Source: an uncultured Caproiciproducens sp.
GTDB lineage: Bacteria > Bacillota > Clostridia > Oscillospirales > Acutalibacteraceae
Reading direction: 5' to 3'
Assembly: GCF_963664915.1 (NCBI RefSeq)
Contig: NZ_OY761810.1
Span: 2,122,661 to 2,186,660 of the forward strand
Length of the DNA stretch: 64,000 bases
A program made the position numbers and the translations under genes. Below, in pieces: positions 9,086 through 18,391 of the stretch (within the stretch, counting starts at the first letter, position 1; each line of letters starts with the position of its first letter). The notes under the pieces were generated by a model. It saw only the letters and a list, made by a program, of their open reading frames with translations. It searched no databases and was not told the origin of the DNA.

Positions 9086-9715
9086 ATGACTTTTCCGGCG
9101 AATAAAATATATCCACGAAATGATCATGAATCCGTATATCTGAAAAATATAATTAATGACCCTAATATCATTGTCGGGGATTATACCTTTTATAATGATT
9201 ATGTCAACGACCCGGCTCAATTTCAAAAGAACAATGTGCTTTACCACTATCCTGTGAATAATGAAAAATTGGTGATTGGCAAGTTCTGTTCGATTGCTTG
9301 CGGTGCCAAGTTCATTTTCACGAGTGCGAACCATGCTCAAAAATCCCTCTCAACCTATCCATTTCCTATCTTTGCCAGCGAATGGGGGCTAGACTGGAAG
9401 GATGTTACGGAGGCATGGGATAACAAAGGAGACATAGTAATCGGTAATGACGTATGGATCGGTTATGAAGCTGTAATCATGCAGGGAGTGCATATTGGAA
9501 ATGGTGCGATTATCGGGACAAGAGCTGTTGTTACAAAAGATATCCCGCCATATACGATTGTTGGTGGTGTCCCGGCAAAAGAAATTAGAAAAAGGTTTTG
9601 TACAAAAACCGTTGAGGTTTTACAGCAACTACAGTGGTGGAATTGGCCATATGAAAAAATACAAAAGCACTTGCCGGATATTATGAGTGGTAATCACGAG
9701 AAATTAAAAGAATAG
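9086..9715 (+). CDS. Vat/CatB-type xenobiotic O-acetyltransferase (hexapeptide repeat)
   Basis: A 209-residue left-handed beta-helix acetyltransferase. It shows the family landmarks in order: LVIGKFCSIACGAKF (residues 62-76), the active-site His at about 83 in SANHAQKS followed by STYPF, DVWIGYEAVIMQGVHIGNGA repeats, GTRAVVTKDIPPYTIVGG and the C-terminal WWNWP. These features fit type B chloramphenicol (CatB) and streptogramin A (Vat) acetyltransferases, which transfer acetyl from acetyl-CoA to the drug hydroxyl. Which drug, if any, cannot be decided from sequence. The start at 9086 has GAGGAG seven bases upstream, better than the ATG at 9071. It is a single-gene unit with its own promoter and terminator. 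Confidence 0.85.
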   Translation: MTFPANKIYPRNDHESVYLKNIINDPNIIVGDYTFYNDYVNDPAQFQKNNVLYHYPVNNEKLVIGKFCSIACGAKFIFTSANHAQKSLSTYPFPIFASEWGLDWKDVTEAWDNKGDIVIGNDVWIGYEAVIMQGVHIGNGAIIGTRAVVTKDIPPYTIVGGVPAKEIRKRFCTKTVEVLQQLQWWNWPYEKIQKHLPDIMSGNHEKLKE

Positions 9716-9729
9716 ATAAACTTATGTTT

Positions 9730-9756
9730 GACGCTCTGGAAACAGAGCGTCTTTTT
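9730..9756 (+). terminator. Terminator of the acetyltransferase gene
   Basis: GACGCTCTG-GAAA-CAGAGCGTC is a perfect nine-pair stem with a GNRA-like loop, followed by TTTTT. Confidence 0.85.
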
Positions 9757-9770
9757 AACCTGCTAAGGAA

Positions 9771-9802
9771 GATAAAAACAGGCCGCCTTAGCAGCGGCCT
9801 GT
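9771..9802 (-). terminator. Terminator of the S1-domain gene
   Basis: On the minus strand ACAGGCCGC pairs with GCGGCCTGT across a seven-base loop and is followed by TTTTTATC. Confidence 0.8.
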
Positions 9803-9879
9803 AAAAGTAATGCAGTTGGCGAGTCTTTAGAGCCTCTGGAGAGGCCTGCCGGCAATATGCCCTTCTGGGGCTTGTGTAT

Positions 9880-10809
9880 TTATTCAGATTCGAAAATTGT
9901 AACGATTTCCTTTTCACTGTCCGGGGGAGAATACACAAATCGGTCGATTCTGTTGCCGCTGAAGAAATATTTCGGCGCAGAAGGACGGTAGGAATAATCG
10001 AATGTGTCAATAATCACGAGCTTTACTTTCATCCGTGAAGAAATAATGCTTTTTATGTAAACGCTTGCCTGCTGCCCCGGAATCACGTCTTCCTTGGCTT
10101 CGGCAAGTCCTGCGAGGTTGGGGGAAAGTTCTACGAAAATTCCATAGGATTCAACGGAACGTACAATTCCGGCAACAGTTTCCCCGGACTTAAACATAGC
10201 TACATTCTCCGCCCAGGTTCCCAGCAGCTCTTTGTGGCTCAAGGTAATACGTCCGTTTTCCACGGACTTTATCAGAACCCGAATGTCCATGCCGACCGTA
10301 AACCGTTCGCGGGGATGGTCAATTCGTGAAACGGAGATGGCGTCGATCGGCAGAAGCGCTATAATTCCACAGCCGATGTCGGCAAAAGCGCCGAAGCTTT
10401 CCAGATGTGTAACCCGTGCGTTGATTACATCGCCAGGAGTGAGTTTTTTGACATACTCCGTCATACACTTTTCCTGTGCGGCACGCCGCGACAACAGCGC
10501 GGTCAAATGTCCGTCCGCATCTTTTTGAAAACTTGTCACAGTAAAGCATACCGGCCTGTTAACTCTTGAAATGATGGCAATGTCGCGTACCGTACCCTCA
10601 CGAATACCTAAAGCACCCTCATCGTGAGGAATTACACCCTTTATGCATCCTAAATCGACCAGCAAATTATGCGAGCCGTCACAAATCAGCGCGCGTCCTT
10701 CCAAAATTTTTCCATCCCGGCAGGCGTCATTCAGCGCGGAGATGTTTTGAACCGCCGCGCGGTTTTCGGGTGTATCGATGATCCAACCCTCAGGATAGTA
10801 ATCAAACAT
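9880..10809 (-). CDS. S1 RNA-binding domain protein (orphan S1-like)
   Basis: A 309-residue protein with three S1-like OB modules. A first divergent one lies at about residues 36-105 (EGRALICDGSHNLLVDLGCI). The second, at about 126-195, contains GDVINARVTHLESFGAFADI. The third, at about 207-262, contains GETVAGIVRSVESYGIFVEL. Similar short multi-S1 proteins are common in Clostridia beside or instead of full-length ribosomal protein S1 and are thought to bind mRNA or ribosomes. It has its own terminator and a good ribosome binding site (AGGAGG) upstream of ATG 10809. Exact role unknown. Confidence 0.8.
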   Translation of the reverse strand: MFDYYPEGWIIDTPENRAAVQNISALNDACRDGKILEGRALICDGSHNLLVDLGCIKGVIPHDEGALGIREGTVRDIAIISRVNRPVCFTVTSFQKDADGHLTALLSRRAAQEKCMTEYVKKLTPGDVINARVTHLESFGAFADIGCGIIALLPIDAISVSRIDHPRERFTVGMDIRVLIKSVENGRITLSHKELLGTWAENVAMFKSGETVAGIVRSVESYGIFVELSPNLAGLAEAKEDVIPGQQASVYIKSIISSRMKVKLVIIDTFDYSYRPSAPKYFFSGNRIDRFVYSPPDSEKEIVTIFESE

Positions 10810-10904
10810 TTTCCTACCTCCTTTTTGTCTTCGCTTATCTATATGCTTAAAATGAATAGGTAATACTATCCTTAATAATTATTAAATTGTTAATTTATCC
10901 TCAC

Positions 10905-10933
10905 TTAACTTGAATATTATCGCTTAATATAAT
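10905..10933 (+). promoter_or_regulatory. Predicted promoter of the cyclophilin gene
   Basis: TTAACT at 10905-10910 and TATAAT at 10928-10933, 17-base spacer, about 40 bases before the chosen start codon. Confidence 0.45.
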
Positions 10934-10973
10934 AAAATATATTTTATGTATGATGAGAGGGAGTTATTTTGTA

Positions 10974-11855
10974 ATGCAACAAAACAAAAAAATAATTAGT
11001 ATTGTTTCAGCTTTTGCCCTGGTTCTGAGTTTGACCGCTTGTTCCGGCGGCAGCGCCGCAGGCTCAGTTTCTCCGTCCGCAGCGCCGGCCGCAAGTTCCG
11101 CTGTATCCCAGACTGCTGCAGGGAACAGCAGAATAAAACCGGACGATGGCAAAAAGCTGGGCTATCAGCTTGAGAAGCCCGCCAAGGGTGAAGAAATTGC
11201 TGTTTTGACCACAAGCATGGGTGTGATAAAGCTCCGTCTGTTTTCACAGGCCGCTCCCAAAGCAGTTGAAAATTTTAAAGGCTTGATTAAAAAAGGGTAC
11301 TACAACGGGCTGACCTTTCACCGCGTGATCAATGATTTTATGATTCAGTCCGGCGATCCGAAAGGCGACGGAACCGGCGGTGAAAGTATTTGGAATAAGG
11401 AGTTTGAAGATGAGTTCAATGCCAATCTCGTCAATATACGCGGCTCCGTTTCCATGGCGAATGCGGGTGAGAATACGAATGGGAGCCAGTTCTTTATCAA
11501 TCAAAAGGGAACTGCAACAGCAATTAACTGGGATAGTTACCAACAGGCGTATGATGTATATAAGCAGTATCCGGATGCTTTTATCCAGCAGTATGGCACT
11601 TACTTTCTGAATATGGACAAAGTAACGGATGCGTATAAAAAGCTTTATAATGATAACGGCGGAAACCCTAATCTGGATGGGGCATACAGCATCGTGGAAA
11701 AGGGGCATACCGTTTTTGCGCAGGTGATTGAGGGAATGGATATTGTCGATAAGATTGCCGCCGTGCCTGTTTCTGAAAACAGCCAGGGCGAAAAAAGTAA
11801 ACCGACCACGCCGGTCACTATAAAAAAGGCCGACATAGAAAAGTATCAATCGTAA
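10974..11855 (+). CDS. Cyclophilin-type peptidyl-prolyl isomerase lipoprotein
   Basis: A 293-residue exported protein. The signal peptide ends in a lipobox LTAC with Cys at about residue 23, followed by a Ser/Ala-rich linker, so it should be anchored on the outside of the membrane. The cyclophilin domain begins near residue 63 and carries [17 protein letters not shown] and [16 protein letters not shown], the usual proline-isomerase active-site blocks. An insertion of about 60 residues rich in Tyr and Asn ([18 protein letters not shown]) splits the domain before its last strand; this is seen in clostridial surface cyclophilins. The start at 10974 has GAGGGAG ten bases upstream. It probably assists folding of secreted proteins. 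Confidence 0.88.
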   Translation: MQQNKKIISIVSAFALVLSLTACSGGSAAGSVSPSAAPAASSAVSQTAAGNSRIKPDDGKKLGYQLEKPAKGEEIAVLTTSMGVIKLRLFSQAAPKAVENFKGLIKKGYYNGLTFHRVINDFMIQSGDPKGDGTGGESIWNKEFEDEFNANLVNIRGSVSMANAGENTNGSQFFINQKGTATAINWDSYQQAYDVYKQYPDAFIQQYGTYFLNMDKVTDAYKKLYNDNGGNPNLDGAYSIVEKGHTVFAQVIEGMDIVDKIAAVPVSENSQGEKSKPTTPVTIKKADIEKYQS

Positions 11856-12011
11856 GCATAAACTTATCATAATGGAGAAAACAATTTTATAAATGAGCGG
11901 CTCAAAAATGAATAGAGAACATAGCATTATGCATGCTGTACAGGACATAGAGGAACCTCGGCCGATTATTGTCATATTATTTTAAATTTTCAAATAAAAG
12001 CTTTATTATCA

Positions 12012-12050
12012 CCTATTGCATTGACAAGCCAATACAATAGGCGATATAAT
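12012..12050 (+). promoter_or_regulatory. pyrG promoter with overlapping palindrome
   Basis: TTGACA at 12021-12026 and TATAAT at 12045-12050, 18-base spacer. A 30-base imperfect palindrome (12012-12041) covers the -35 box and most of the spacer: the arms CCTATTG-C-ATTG and CAAT-A-CAATAGG match except for one position, around the centre ACAAGC. A bound dimer there would block RNA polymerase. This is an inference; no regulator is identified. Confidence 0.6.
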
Positions 12051-12105
12051 TAATCTAATTTGGTTTTTGCAGCGGCAGTATATTGAATGCATATGGAGGG
12101 TAACT

Positions 12106-13719
12106 ATGTCAGCGAAATATATTTTTGTAACAGGCGGGGTTGTTTCCGGTTTGGGAAAAGGAATTACGGCGGCTTCTTTGGGACGTTTACTGAAGGCCAG
12201 GGGATTGAGAATTACCATACAGAAATTTGACCCCTACCTTAATGTTGATCCGGGAACAATGAACCCGTTTCAGCACGGAGAGGTTTTCGTTACAAATGAC
12301 GGGGCGGAAACAGATCTGGATCTTGGCCATTATGAACGTTTTATTGACGAGAGTCTGACTCAGAACAGCAATATTACTTCAGGCAGAATTTACTGGAATG
12401 TGCTGCAAAACGAGCGTAACGGCGATTATGACGGAGGTACGGTTCAGGTTATCCCTCATATCACCAACGAGATTAAGTCCCGTATTTACGAGGGGAAAGA
12501 CAATATTGATGTAGCGATCATTGAGGTGGGCGGCACGGTAGGCGATATTGAAAGTCAGCCGTTTTTGGAAGCCATCCGCCAGTTTGCTACAGAAGTCGGC
12601 AGAAACAATTGTCTGTTTATTCATGTTACCCTTGTTCCTTACTTGATTTGCTCTCACGAACATAAATCAAAACCCACTCAGCACAGTGTGAAGGAGCTTC
12701 TTTCCATCGGCATTCAGCCGGACATTATTGTTCTCCGTTCCGAAAGACCGGTTGGCGATGACATCAAAAAGAAAATTGCACTTTTCTGCAATGTCAATGA
12801 AAACTGTGTGATACAGAATCTTGACCTTCCTCTTTTATATCAGGTTCCTCTTGCGTTGAAGGACGAGCGTTTGGACGACATTGTCTGTAAGCGCTTTGCG
12901 CTGGACACGCCGGGAGCCGATTTGAGCGACTGGATTGCCATGGTCAATACAGCAATGTCCCTGACGGAAAGTGTTACCATAGGGCTTGTAGGTAAGTATG
13001 TTGAACTGCATGACGCTTATTTGAGTGTTGCCGAAGCACTCACACACGGCGGGATCGGCAATAACTTGAAGGTAAATATAAAATGGATTGATTCCGAGAC
13101 GATTTCACAGGATAATGTTGCGGAAATTCTTGCCGGTGTGGACGGTGTGATTGTTCCCGGCGGATTTGGTCAAAGAGGGATTGAAGGAATGATTACGGCG
13201 ATTCATTACGCCCGGGTGAACCGGATGCCATGTCTCGGTATCTGTCTTGGCATGCAGCTTGCGATTATTGAATATGCCCGCAACGTCCTTGGTCTTGAAG
13301 ATGCGAATTCCGCTGAATTTGACCCGCAGAGCAAAAATCATGTGATTGATCTGATGCCGGAGCAGAAAGATGTTGTGCAGCTGGGCGGCACGATGCGCCT
13401 TGGCCAGTATCCGTGCAAGCTGACGGCGGGTACAAAGGCGGCCGCGCTTTATGGCAATGAGCCGCTCATTTCTGAACGTCATCGTCACCGTTTTGAGGTG
13501 AATAATGATTATCGTGTCCGGTTTGAAAAGGCAGGAGTTATATTCTGCGGTAAATCACCGGACGACCACATTGTGGAGATGATGGAGCTGCCGGAGCATC
13601 CGTGGTTTATGGGTTCCCAGTTCCACCCTGAATTTAAATCCCGCCCAAATCGTCCGCATCCGCTTTTCAAGGGTTTGGTCGGTGCGGCAAAAGAATATAA
13701 AGCTGGCCACAAGGGCTGA
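12106..13719 (+). CDS. pyrG: CTP synthase
   Basis: A 537-residue CTP synthase, the usual length. The N-terminal amidoligase domain starts [20 protein letters not shown] with the P-loop and continues with the UTP/ATP blocks ([29 protein letters not shown]). The C-terminal class I glutaminase domain has the nucleophile Cys in [11 protein letters not shown] and the His/Glu pair in FHPEFKSRP. It converts UTP to CTP using ATP and glutamine in the cytosol. The start at 12106 follows GGAGGG; an upstream extension to 12067 is not supported. It is monocistronic, with a strong promoter and a bidirectional terminator. Confidence 0.97.
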   Translation: MSAKYIFVTGGVVSGLGKGITAASLGRLLKARGLRITIQKFDPYLNVDPGTMNPFQHGEVFVTNDGAETDLDLGHYERFIDESLTQNSNITSGRIYWNVLQNERNGDYDGGTVQVIPHITNEIKSRIYEGKDNIDVAIIEVGGTVGDIESQPFLEAIRQFATEVGRNNCLFIHVTLVPYLICSHEHKSKPTQHSVKELLSIGIQPDIIVLRSERPVGDDIKKKIALFCNVNENCVIQNLDLPLLYQVPLALKDERLDDIVCKRFALDTPGADLSDWIAMVNTAMSLTESVTIGLVGKYVELHDAYLSVAEALTHGGIGNNLKVNIKWIDSETISQDNVAEILAGVDGVIVPGGFGQRGIEGMITAIHYARVNRMPCLGICLGMQLAIIEYARNVLGLEDANSAEFDPQSKNHVIDLMPEQKDVVQLGGTMRLGQYPCKLTAGTKAAALYGNEPLISERHRHRFEVNNDYRVRFEKAGVIFCGKSPDDHIVEMMELPEHPWFMGSQFHPEFKSRPNRPHPLFKGLVGAAKEYKAGHKG

Positions 13720-13730
13720 TTGATACAATA

Positions 13731-13778
13731 AAAAAGAGAACCGCCGGAAATTTTGAAATTTCCAACGGTTCTCTTTTT
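13731..13778. terminator. Bidirectional terminator between pyrG and the DUF2207 gene
   Basis: AAAAAGAGAACCG and CGGTTCTCTTTTT bound a long hairpin (inner GGAAATTT/AAATTTCC) with A-run and T-run on opposite sides, serving the two convergent genes. Confidence 0.85.
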
Positions 13779-13788
13779 GCTGTCAGAA

Positions 13789-15753
13789 TTACCTGGCGCC
13801 GCCGCCACCGCCACCGCCAAAGCCGCCGCCGCCTCCTCCGAAGCCGCCGCCGCCAAAACTACCGCCGCCGAATCCTCCAAAACCGCCGCCGCTTCCGGAG
13901 ACAGGGGGATGTGCAAGCCGTGTTGCGGAAGTGCTGATGTTGCTCATGGTTGTTCCGAGGAACGAGCCGAAATCGTTTCCAATATGACTGAATCCGCCCA
14001 TACCCATTGACCGGCCGAACATGAAATACATATAGCTGCCTCCAAAGTTCGTGTTAAGGTAGCCGTCATCATTCAACTGGGGATAGACCATTTTAAGCTG
14101 TTCACAGACTTTTTTTGAAATGCCCATCATTGATGCGTAGACAAGATATTCCTCCCAAAGTGCAAGCTCAGGGACTCCGTATTCGTTCATACGTGAAAAC
14201 TCAAGCATATATTTTTTGAGTCCCTGCCATACGGCATAATCGTATTCACCTTTTTTGCTGAGCCGCGTTTTGGTATTTGAGGCAATAACCGCCAATATAC
14301 CGAAAACAAGCAGGCCGATCGGAATATACAGCAGCCAGCCGCGTGTGAACACAAGAATAATGACGGCCGCCGCAACGCTGAGAATTCCCAAAACGGCACT
14401 ATTCGTTAAGAAGCGCGGACGGTGTTCATAATAATTCCGTGATGAGATTTCCCTTTTTGCCTGAGAGAGAAAATCCTGAATACTGTTGTCGATATACTGG
14501 TTGTGATCTTTTGCGTATTTTTCAAATTGCCTCATGGTGAATTTGTCACCGTAATCAGAAGCGACAGTGGAAATCATATCGTAGAACGCCTGTTCACTCT
14601 GGGTGAGGGCAATCTGCTTTGTATTTCCGGTGACATTTACCACAAAGTCTTTGTGCTCGGTGGAGTCAAACCGGACGTAACCTTTGTGTGCAAGACTCAT
14701 CAGCGTCGCGCTGAACACCCTTCCTTGTATTTTGTCCGTTACGCCGCCGCTGTAAAAATAGAACAGATTTGCAGCGCCGCCGGGTGAACTGTCATCGGGA
14801 ATCTCACGCGTGTATTCCGGCGCCTCCACTTTGTACGGTTTGGCTTTCTTTTTCAGCCAAATTAAAAGCAGTATTCCGGCGAAAACCAGTATCGCGCCGA
14901 CCGCGGCGTCCGCAATACCGACAATATAGTTCATGCGCTGCTGCGCGGCCCAGTCTGCCGCCCATTTCTGCTCCTCTTTTTCAATGTCGCTCAGTACGTT
15001 GGCCGTACTGATCTTTGCCGAATCCGAAAACAGGGAAACAGGCATGCACAGGCGTGTTTCCACCAGTGTTTCCGGTGGGACTTCACTTGCGGTAAAAGAA
15101 ATCTGACTGGGGGAGTCCTTCGTCAAATTGCTTTGCGCCGTGCAATGCAGCCACGCTTTGACATTTTCTGTTTTTGCACCGGACGGGAAAGTAACAGTGC
15201 CATGAAGTTCGGTAATGGGCATACTGAAAGCCTTTCCGACAAAAGCATTGTACAAAACGGAGGTGTCCCCATAAACACTGACGATATTTTTTACCGTATA
15301 GGACACTTTGAAGTTGCGCACGCCGCTGTCAATTGCCGGCATAAACCAGCCAACTTCCGTATCCTTCGCGGTATTGTAGATGTAACAGATTGTATCCTCA
15401 GAGTAATAGCCGCTGGTCGGATCAATATCGTCACGGAAAGTGTACTGGGTTTTATTATCCATGTCGTACACGGACAAATTCTCGATTCCGTTGCTCTGCT
15501 GTAAATCGACGGGAAATGTTTTGTAAAGGTTGCTGTAGGGTTTTCCGCGGTCCTCCAGATTGACACGCCACGTTTCCGTAACCTGCATATCGCCGTTGCT
15601 GCTGAGCTGAGAGGCGATATCCAGCTTTTCCATGGTCTGTTTTGCACCGCGCTTATAGCTGTCGGAGCAGCCGCTCAGCGATAATATAACGATCAGCATG
15701 ACAAGAATAGCCGCTGTCATTCTGCCTGAAAGTGCTTTGATCAATCTGTACAT
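13789..15753 (-). CDS. DUF2207 domain membrane protein with Gly-rich tail
   Basis: A 654-residue protein. The N-terminal signal ends in LSGC (Cys about 29), suggesting lipid anchoring or cleavage. Residues 30-270 form the DUF2207 extracellular beta domain, followed by a membrane segment near residues 283-305, a cytoplasmic domain, two adjacent membrane segments near 455-495, and a final stretch of about 35 residues made almost only of Gly with Phe and Ser. This architecture is typical of DUF2207 proteins, which very often sit beside lemA; here lemA lies immediately upstream with a 19-base gap on the same strand. Function is unknown; an envelope role is inferred from topology. The Gly codons produce a strongly biased, G/C-rich run at 13795-13900. 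Confidence 0.85.
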   Translation of the reverse strand: MYRLIKALSGRMTAAILVMLIVILSLSGCSDSYKRGAKQTMEKLDIASQLSSNGDMQVTETWRVNLEDRGKPYSNLYKTFPVDLQQSNGIENLSVYDMDNKTQYTFRDDIDPTSGYYSEDTICYIYNTAKDTEVGWFMPAIDSGVRNFKVSYTVKNIVSVYGDTSVLYNAFVGKAFSMPITELHGTVTFPSGAKTENVKAWLHCTAQSNLTKDSPSQISFTASEVPPETLVETRLCMPVSLFSDSAKISTANVLSDIEKEEQKWAADWAAQQRMNYIVGIADAAVGAILVFAGILLLIWLKKKAKPYKVEAPEYTREIPDDSSPGGAANLFYFYSGGVTDKIQGRVFSATLMSLAHKGYVRFDSTEHKDFVVNVTGNTKQIALTQSEQAFYDMISTVASDYGDKFTMRQFEKYAKDHNQYIDNSIQDFLSQAKREISSRNYYEHRPRFLTNSAVLGILSVAAAVIILVFTRGWLLYIPIGLLVFGILAVIASNTKTRLSKKGEYDYAVWQGLKKYMLEFSRMNEYGVPELALWEEYLVYASMMGISKKVCEQLKMVYPQLNDDGYLNTNFGGSYMYFMFGRSMGMGGFSHIGNDFGSFLGTTMSNISTSATRLAHPPVSGSGGGFGGFGGGSFGGGGFGGGGGGFGGGGGGGAR

Positions 15754-15772
15754 GATTCCTCCAACCGAATAT

Positions 15773-16330
15773 TTAAAATTTTACCTGTGGAACGGCCTTG
15801 TCGGCTTCAGCAACTTCAAAGTACTTTTTCTGACCGAAATGAAAAATCGAAGCAATAATATTGGACGGAAAGTGCATAACATATTCATTGTATTTCATTG
15901 CGGTATCGTTGTAAAATTGGCGTGCAAAAGCAATTTTGCTTTCAAGATCTTTTAATTGTCCCTGCAAATCCAAAAAATTCTGATTTGCTTTTAAATCCGG
16001 GTATTGTTCTGCGGTGGCAAAGAGATTAACCATAGCACGGGACAGTTTGGCGTTGTTTTCCATTGCCTCTTCCGGTGTTTTTGAGCTCATTGCGGCAGCA
16101 CGCCACTTTGTAACCTCTTCAAGAGTTGTTTTTTCATGTGATGCATAACCTTTAACGGTCTCGACCAGATTTGGAATGAGGTCAAAACGCTTTTTCAGCT
16201 GTACGTCAACCTGTGCCCATCCGTTGTCTACTCTAACCGAAAAGGATACGAGATTGTTATACATACCGGCAATCCATAAAGCAATAAACAGAATAATAGC
16301 GACGATAATACCAAACGCAATCCAGTCCAT
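15773..16330 (-). CDS. lemA: LemA family protein
   Basis: A 185-residue protein with one N-terminal membrane segment (residues 4-24) followed by the conserved LemA core: NNLVSFSVRVDNGWAQVDV, KRFDLIPNLVETVKGYASHE and the helical region ending in YNEYVMHFPSNIIA. LemA proteins form a small anchored helical bundle of unknown biochemical role. The start at 16330 (MDWIAFG) has AAGGAGG eight bases upstream and is preferred to the in-frame ATG at 16378. It is the first gene of a two-gene operon with the DUF2207 protein. Confidence 0.92.
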   Translation of the reverse strand: MDWIAFGIIVAIILFIALWIAGMYNNLVSFSVRVDNGWAQVDVQLKKRFDLIPNLVETVKGYASHEKTTLEEVTKWRAAAMSSKTPEEAMENNAKLSRAMVNLFATAEQYPDLKANQNFLDLQGQLKDLESKIAFARQFYNDTAMKYNEYVMHFPSNIIASIFHFGQKKYFEVAEADKAVPQVKF

Positions 16331-16423
16331 ATTGCATACCTCCTTATTATTATTAATGAAATAGTAACACATTTCCATTTAAATGAAAAGTGGGGGAATA
16401 TTAATTCTAACTATAGCCTTAAC

Positions 16424-16453
16424 AAAAAAGGGAAAGGACATTCGTCCTTTCCC
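16424..16453 (-). terminator. Terminator of the acn-icd-rex operon
   Basis: On the minus strand GGGAAAGGAC and GTCCTTTCCC pair around a short loop and are followed by TTTTTTG. Confidence 0.85.
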
Positions 16454-16463
16454 CCGGAATTGC

Positions 16464-17105
16464 TTATTTTTCGCTTGGATTTGACATTCGATAGCAGAGT
16501 GTCATCAGGCTGTCGTTTAAATGGACGTTTTCGACAAGCGTGTCTTCGTACCGCATAGCGATATCGTAGTGACTGAAATTCCAGAAATTACGAACGCCCA
16601 GATTGTAAAGGCGTTCAATAACCGTATGAACACCGTCGAGGGGAATACAGAGCACGGCCATCATAGGCTGCTCTTTCTGGCAAAAGTCTTCCAGCTCTAC
16701 AGTATCGCGGACAGTTTGACCGTTTATTCTCGTACCTGTTTTACTGGAAGAACTGTCAAAAATACCGATCAGTTTGAATCCCTCATCCTCGAACGACATA
16801 TGCGAGGCGATTGCCCTTCCCAAGTTTCCGGCACCGATCAAAATCGCTTTATAATCATTGGAAAGCCCCAGAATATTTCCAATTTCATCGCAGAGCTGGT
16901 CTACAATATATCCGTAACCCTGCTGGCCAAATCCTCCAAAGCAGTTCAAATCCTGACGGATCTGCGAAGCGGTCAGCCCTAACTTTAAAGACAGTTCTGT
17001 GGAAGAGATCCTTGTGACTCCTTTGTGCTTCAGATGGGTTAAAAAACGATAATAGCGCGGTAATCTTCTGATTACCGACATTGAAATATTTTCGTGTCTA
17101 GGCAT
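16464..17105 (-). CDS. rex: Redox-sensing transcriptional repressor Rex
   Basis: A 213-residue Rex protein. Residues 1-80 form the winged-helix DNA-binding domain (RRLPRYYRFLTHL, then SSTELSLKLGLTASQIRQDL with the invariant GLTASQIRQD recognition helix). The Rossmann domain has GAGNLGRAIASH near residue 92, and the C-terminal helix is present for domain swapping. Rex senses the NADH/NAD+ ratio and represses fermentation and energy genes when NADH is low. It is the last gene of an operon with aconitase and isocitrate dehydrogenase, 30 bases downstream of icd. A Rex-like site at the operon promoter suggests autoregulation. Confidence 0.96.
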   Translation of the reverse strand: MPRHENISMSVIRRLPRYYRFLTHLKHKGVTRISSTELSLKLGLTASQIRQDLNCFGGFGQQGYGYIVDQLCDEIGNILGLSNDYKAILIGAGNLGRAIASHMSFEDEGFKLIGIFDSSSSKTGTRINGQTVRDTVELEDFCQKEQPMMAVLCIPLDGVHTVIERLYNLGVRNFWNFSHYDIAMRYEDTLVENVHLNDSLMTLCYRMSNPSEK

Positions 17106-17135
17106 ACGCTTTACCTCCGTATTACTGTATTCGGT

Positions 17136-18344
17136 TTATAGCAACCGAATCAAGCTTTTATTAACTTCCCTTAGAAAGGTTTCGGTGTCGACCGCCGTTT
17201 TATTGGGCAGCGTGGAAAGGCCGGCAAGGTCGCCGGTCATGATGCCGTTCTCCACCGTTTGAATGGACGCTTTCTCAAGCTTATCAGCAAAATCCACAAG
17301 CGAAGGATTGTTGTCGAGTTCCCCGCGCTTTTTTAACGCACCGGTCCAGGCGAACAGGGTTGCAATGGAATTTGTAGATGTTTTCTCACCTTTCAGGTGC
17401 TTGTAATAGTGGCGCTGAACGGTGCCGTGTGCCGCTTCATATTCATACACGCCGTCAGGTGAAACAAGTACGCTTGTCATCATGGCTAAGCTGCCGAATG
17501 CGGTTGCCACCATATCGCTCATAACATCGCCGTCATAGTTTTTGCAGGCCCAAATGTAGCCGCCCTCTGAACGGATTACACGTGCGACCGCATCGTCAAT
17601 CAATGTGTAGAAATAGGTGATTCCCGATTTTTCAAATTTTTCCCTGTAATCCGATTCGTAAACATCATGGAAAATATCCTTGAAACGGTGGTCATATTTT
17701 TTTGAAATCGTATCCTTTGAAGAGAACCACAAATCCTGTTTTAAGTCCAGAGCATAGTTAAAGCAGGACTTCGCAAAGCTTTTAATGCTTTGGTCAATGT
17801 TGTGCTGCCCTTGAATAATGCCCGCCGTCTGAAAATCGTGAATCAGTGCACGTTCTTCTGTGCCGTCCTTTTTTGTGACGACGAGCTCGGCTTTTGCACC
17901 GGCCGGAACAGTCATTTCAACATTGCGGTAAATGTCGCCGTAGGCGTGACGCGCAATGGTAATCGGCTTTTTCCAGTTCTTAATGAACGGTTCAATCCCC
18001 TTCACGAGAACGGGTGAGCGGAAAACGGTGCCGTCCAAAATCGCGCGGATGGTACCGTTGGGGGATTTCCACATTTCCTTCAGGCCGTATTCCAGCACTC
18101 TGTCTGCATTCGGCGTAATGGTTGCGCATTTTACCGCGACACCATATTTTTTTGTGGCGTAGGCGGAGTCGAATGTGACTTTGTCGCCGGTTGCGTCTCG
18201 ATTTTCCAATCCTAAGTCATAATACTCCGTTTTTAAGTCAATATAGGGGGTCAATAAAATATCTTTAATCATTTTCCAAATGATTCTGGTCATTTCGTCG
18301 CCGTCCATTTCGACCAGCGGTGTTGCCATTTGAATTTTATTCAT
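17136..18344 (-). CDS. icd: NADP-dependent isocitrate dehydrogenase (dimeric, eukaryote-like type)
   Basis: A 402-residue enzyme of the homodimeric NADP-IDH subfamily also found in mitochondria, not the E. coli Icd type. It starts [20 protein letters not shown] and keeps the substrate and metal blocks [38 protein letters not shown] and [20 protein letters not shown], then the coenzyme block [17 protein letters not shown]. It oxidises isocitrate to 2-oxoglutarate, giving NADPH. Placed between aconitase and rex, it completes the citrate-to-2-oxoglutarate branch that anaerobes use for glutamate. Citrate synthase is not in the window. Confidence 0.95.
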   Translation of the reverse strand: MNKIQMATPLVEMDGDEMTRIIWKMIKDILLTPYIDLKTEYYDLGLENRDATGDKVTFDSAYATKKYGVAVKCATITPNADRVLEYGLKEMWKSPNGTIRAILDGTVFRSPVLVKGIEPFIKNWKKPITIARHAYGDIYRNVEMTVPAGAKAELVVTKKDGTEERALIHDFQTAGIIQGQHNIDQSIKSFAKSCFNYALDLKQDLWFSSKDTISKKYDHRFKDIFHDVYESDYREKFEKSGITYFYTLIDDAVARVIRSEGGYIWACKNYDGDVMSDMVATAFGSLAMMTSVLVSPDGVYEYEAAHGTVQRHYYKHLKGEKTSTNSIATLFAWTGALKKRGELDNNPSLVDFADKLEKASIQTVENGIMTGDLAGLSTLPNKTAVDTETFLREVNKSLIRLL

Positions 18345-18391
18345 TCATAATCCTCCGTCTTCATGTACAATTTACAGGATTTATTTGCCAA

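Noticed and set aside
11244-11975. 243-residue minus-strand open frame over the cyclophilin gene
   Set aside because: It lies opposite a clear cyclophilin lipoprotein, has Ile/Arg/His-rich composition without domains and no ribosome binding site.
13789-13920. Repeated GCC/CCG-rich run that might be a tandem repeat or CRISPR-like feature
   Set aside because: It is the codon run of the Gly-rich DUF2207 tail, not a repeat array with spacers.
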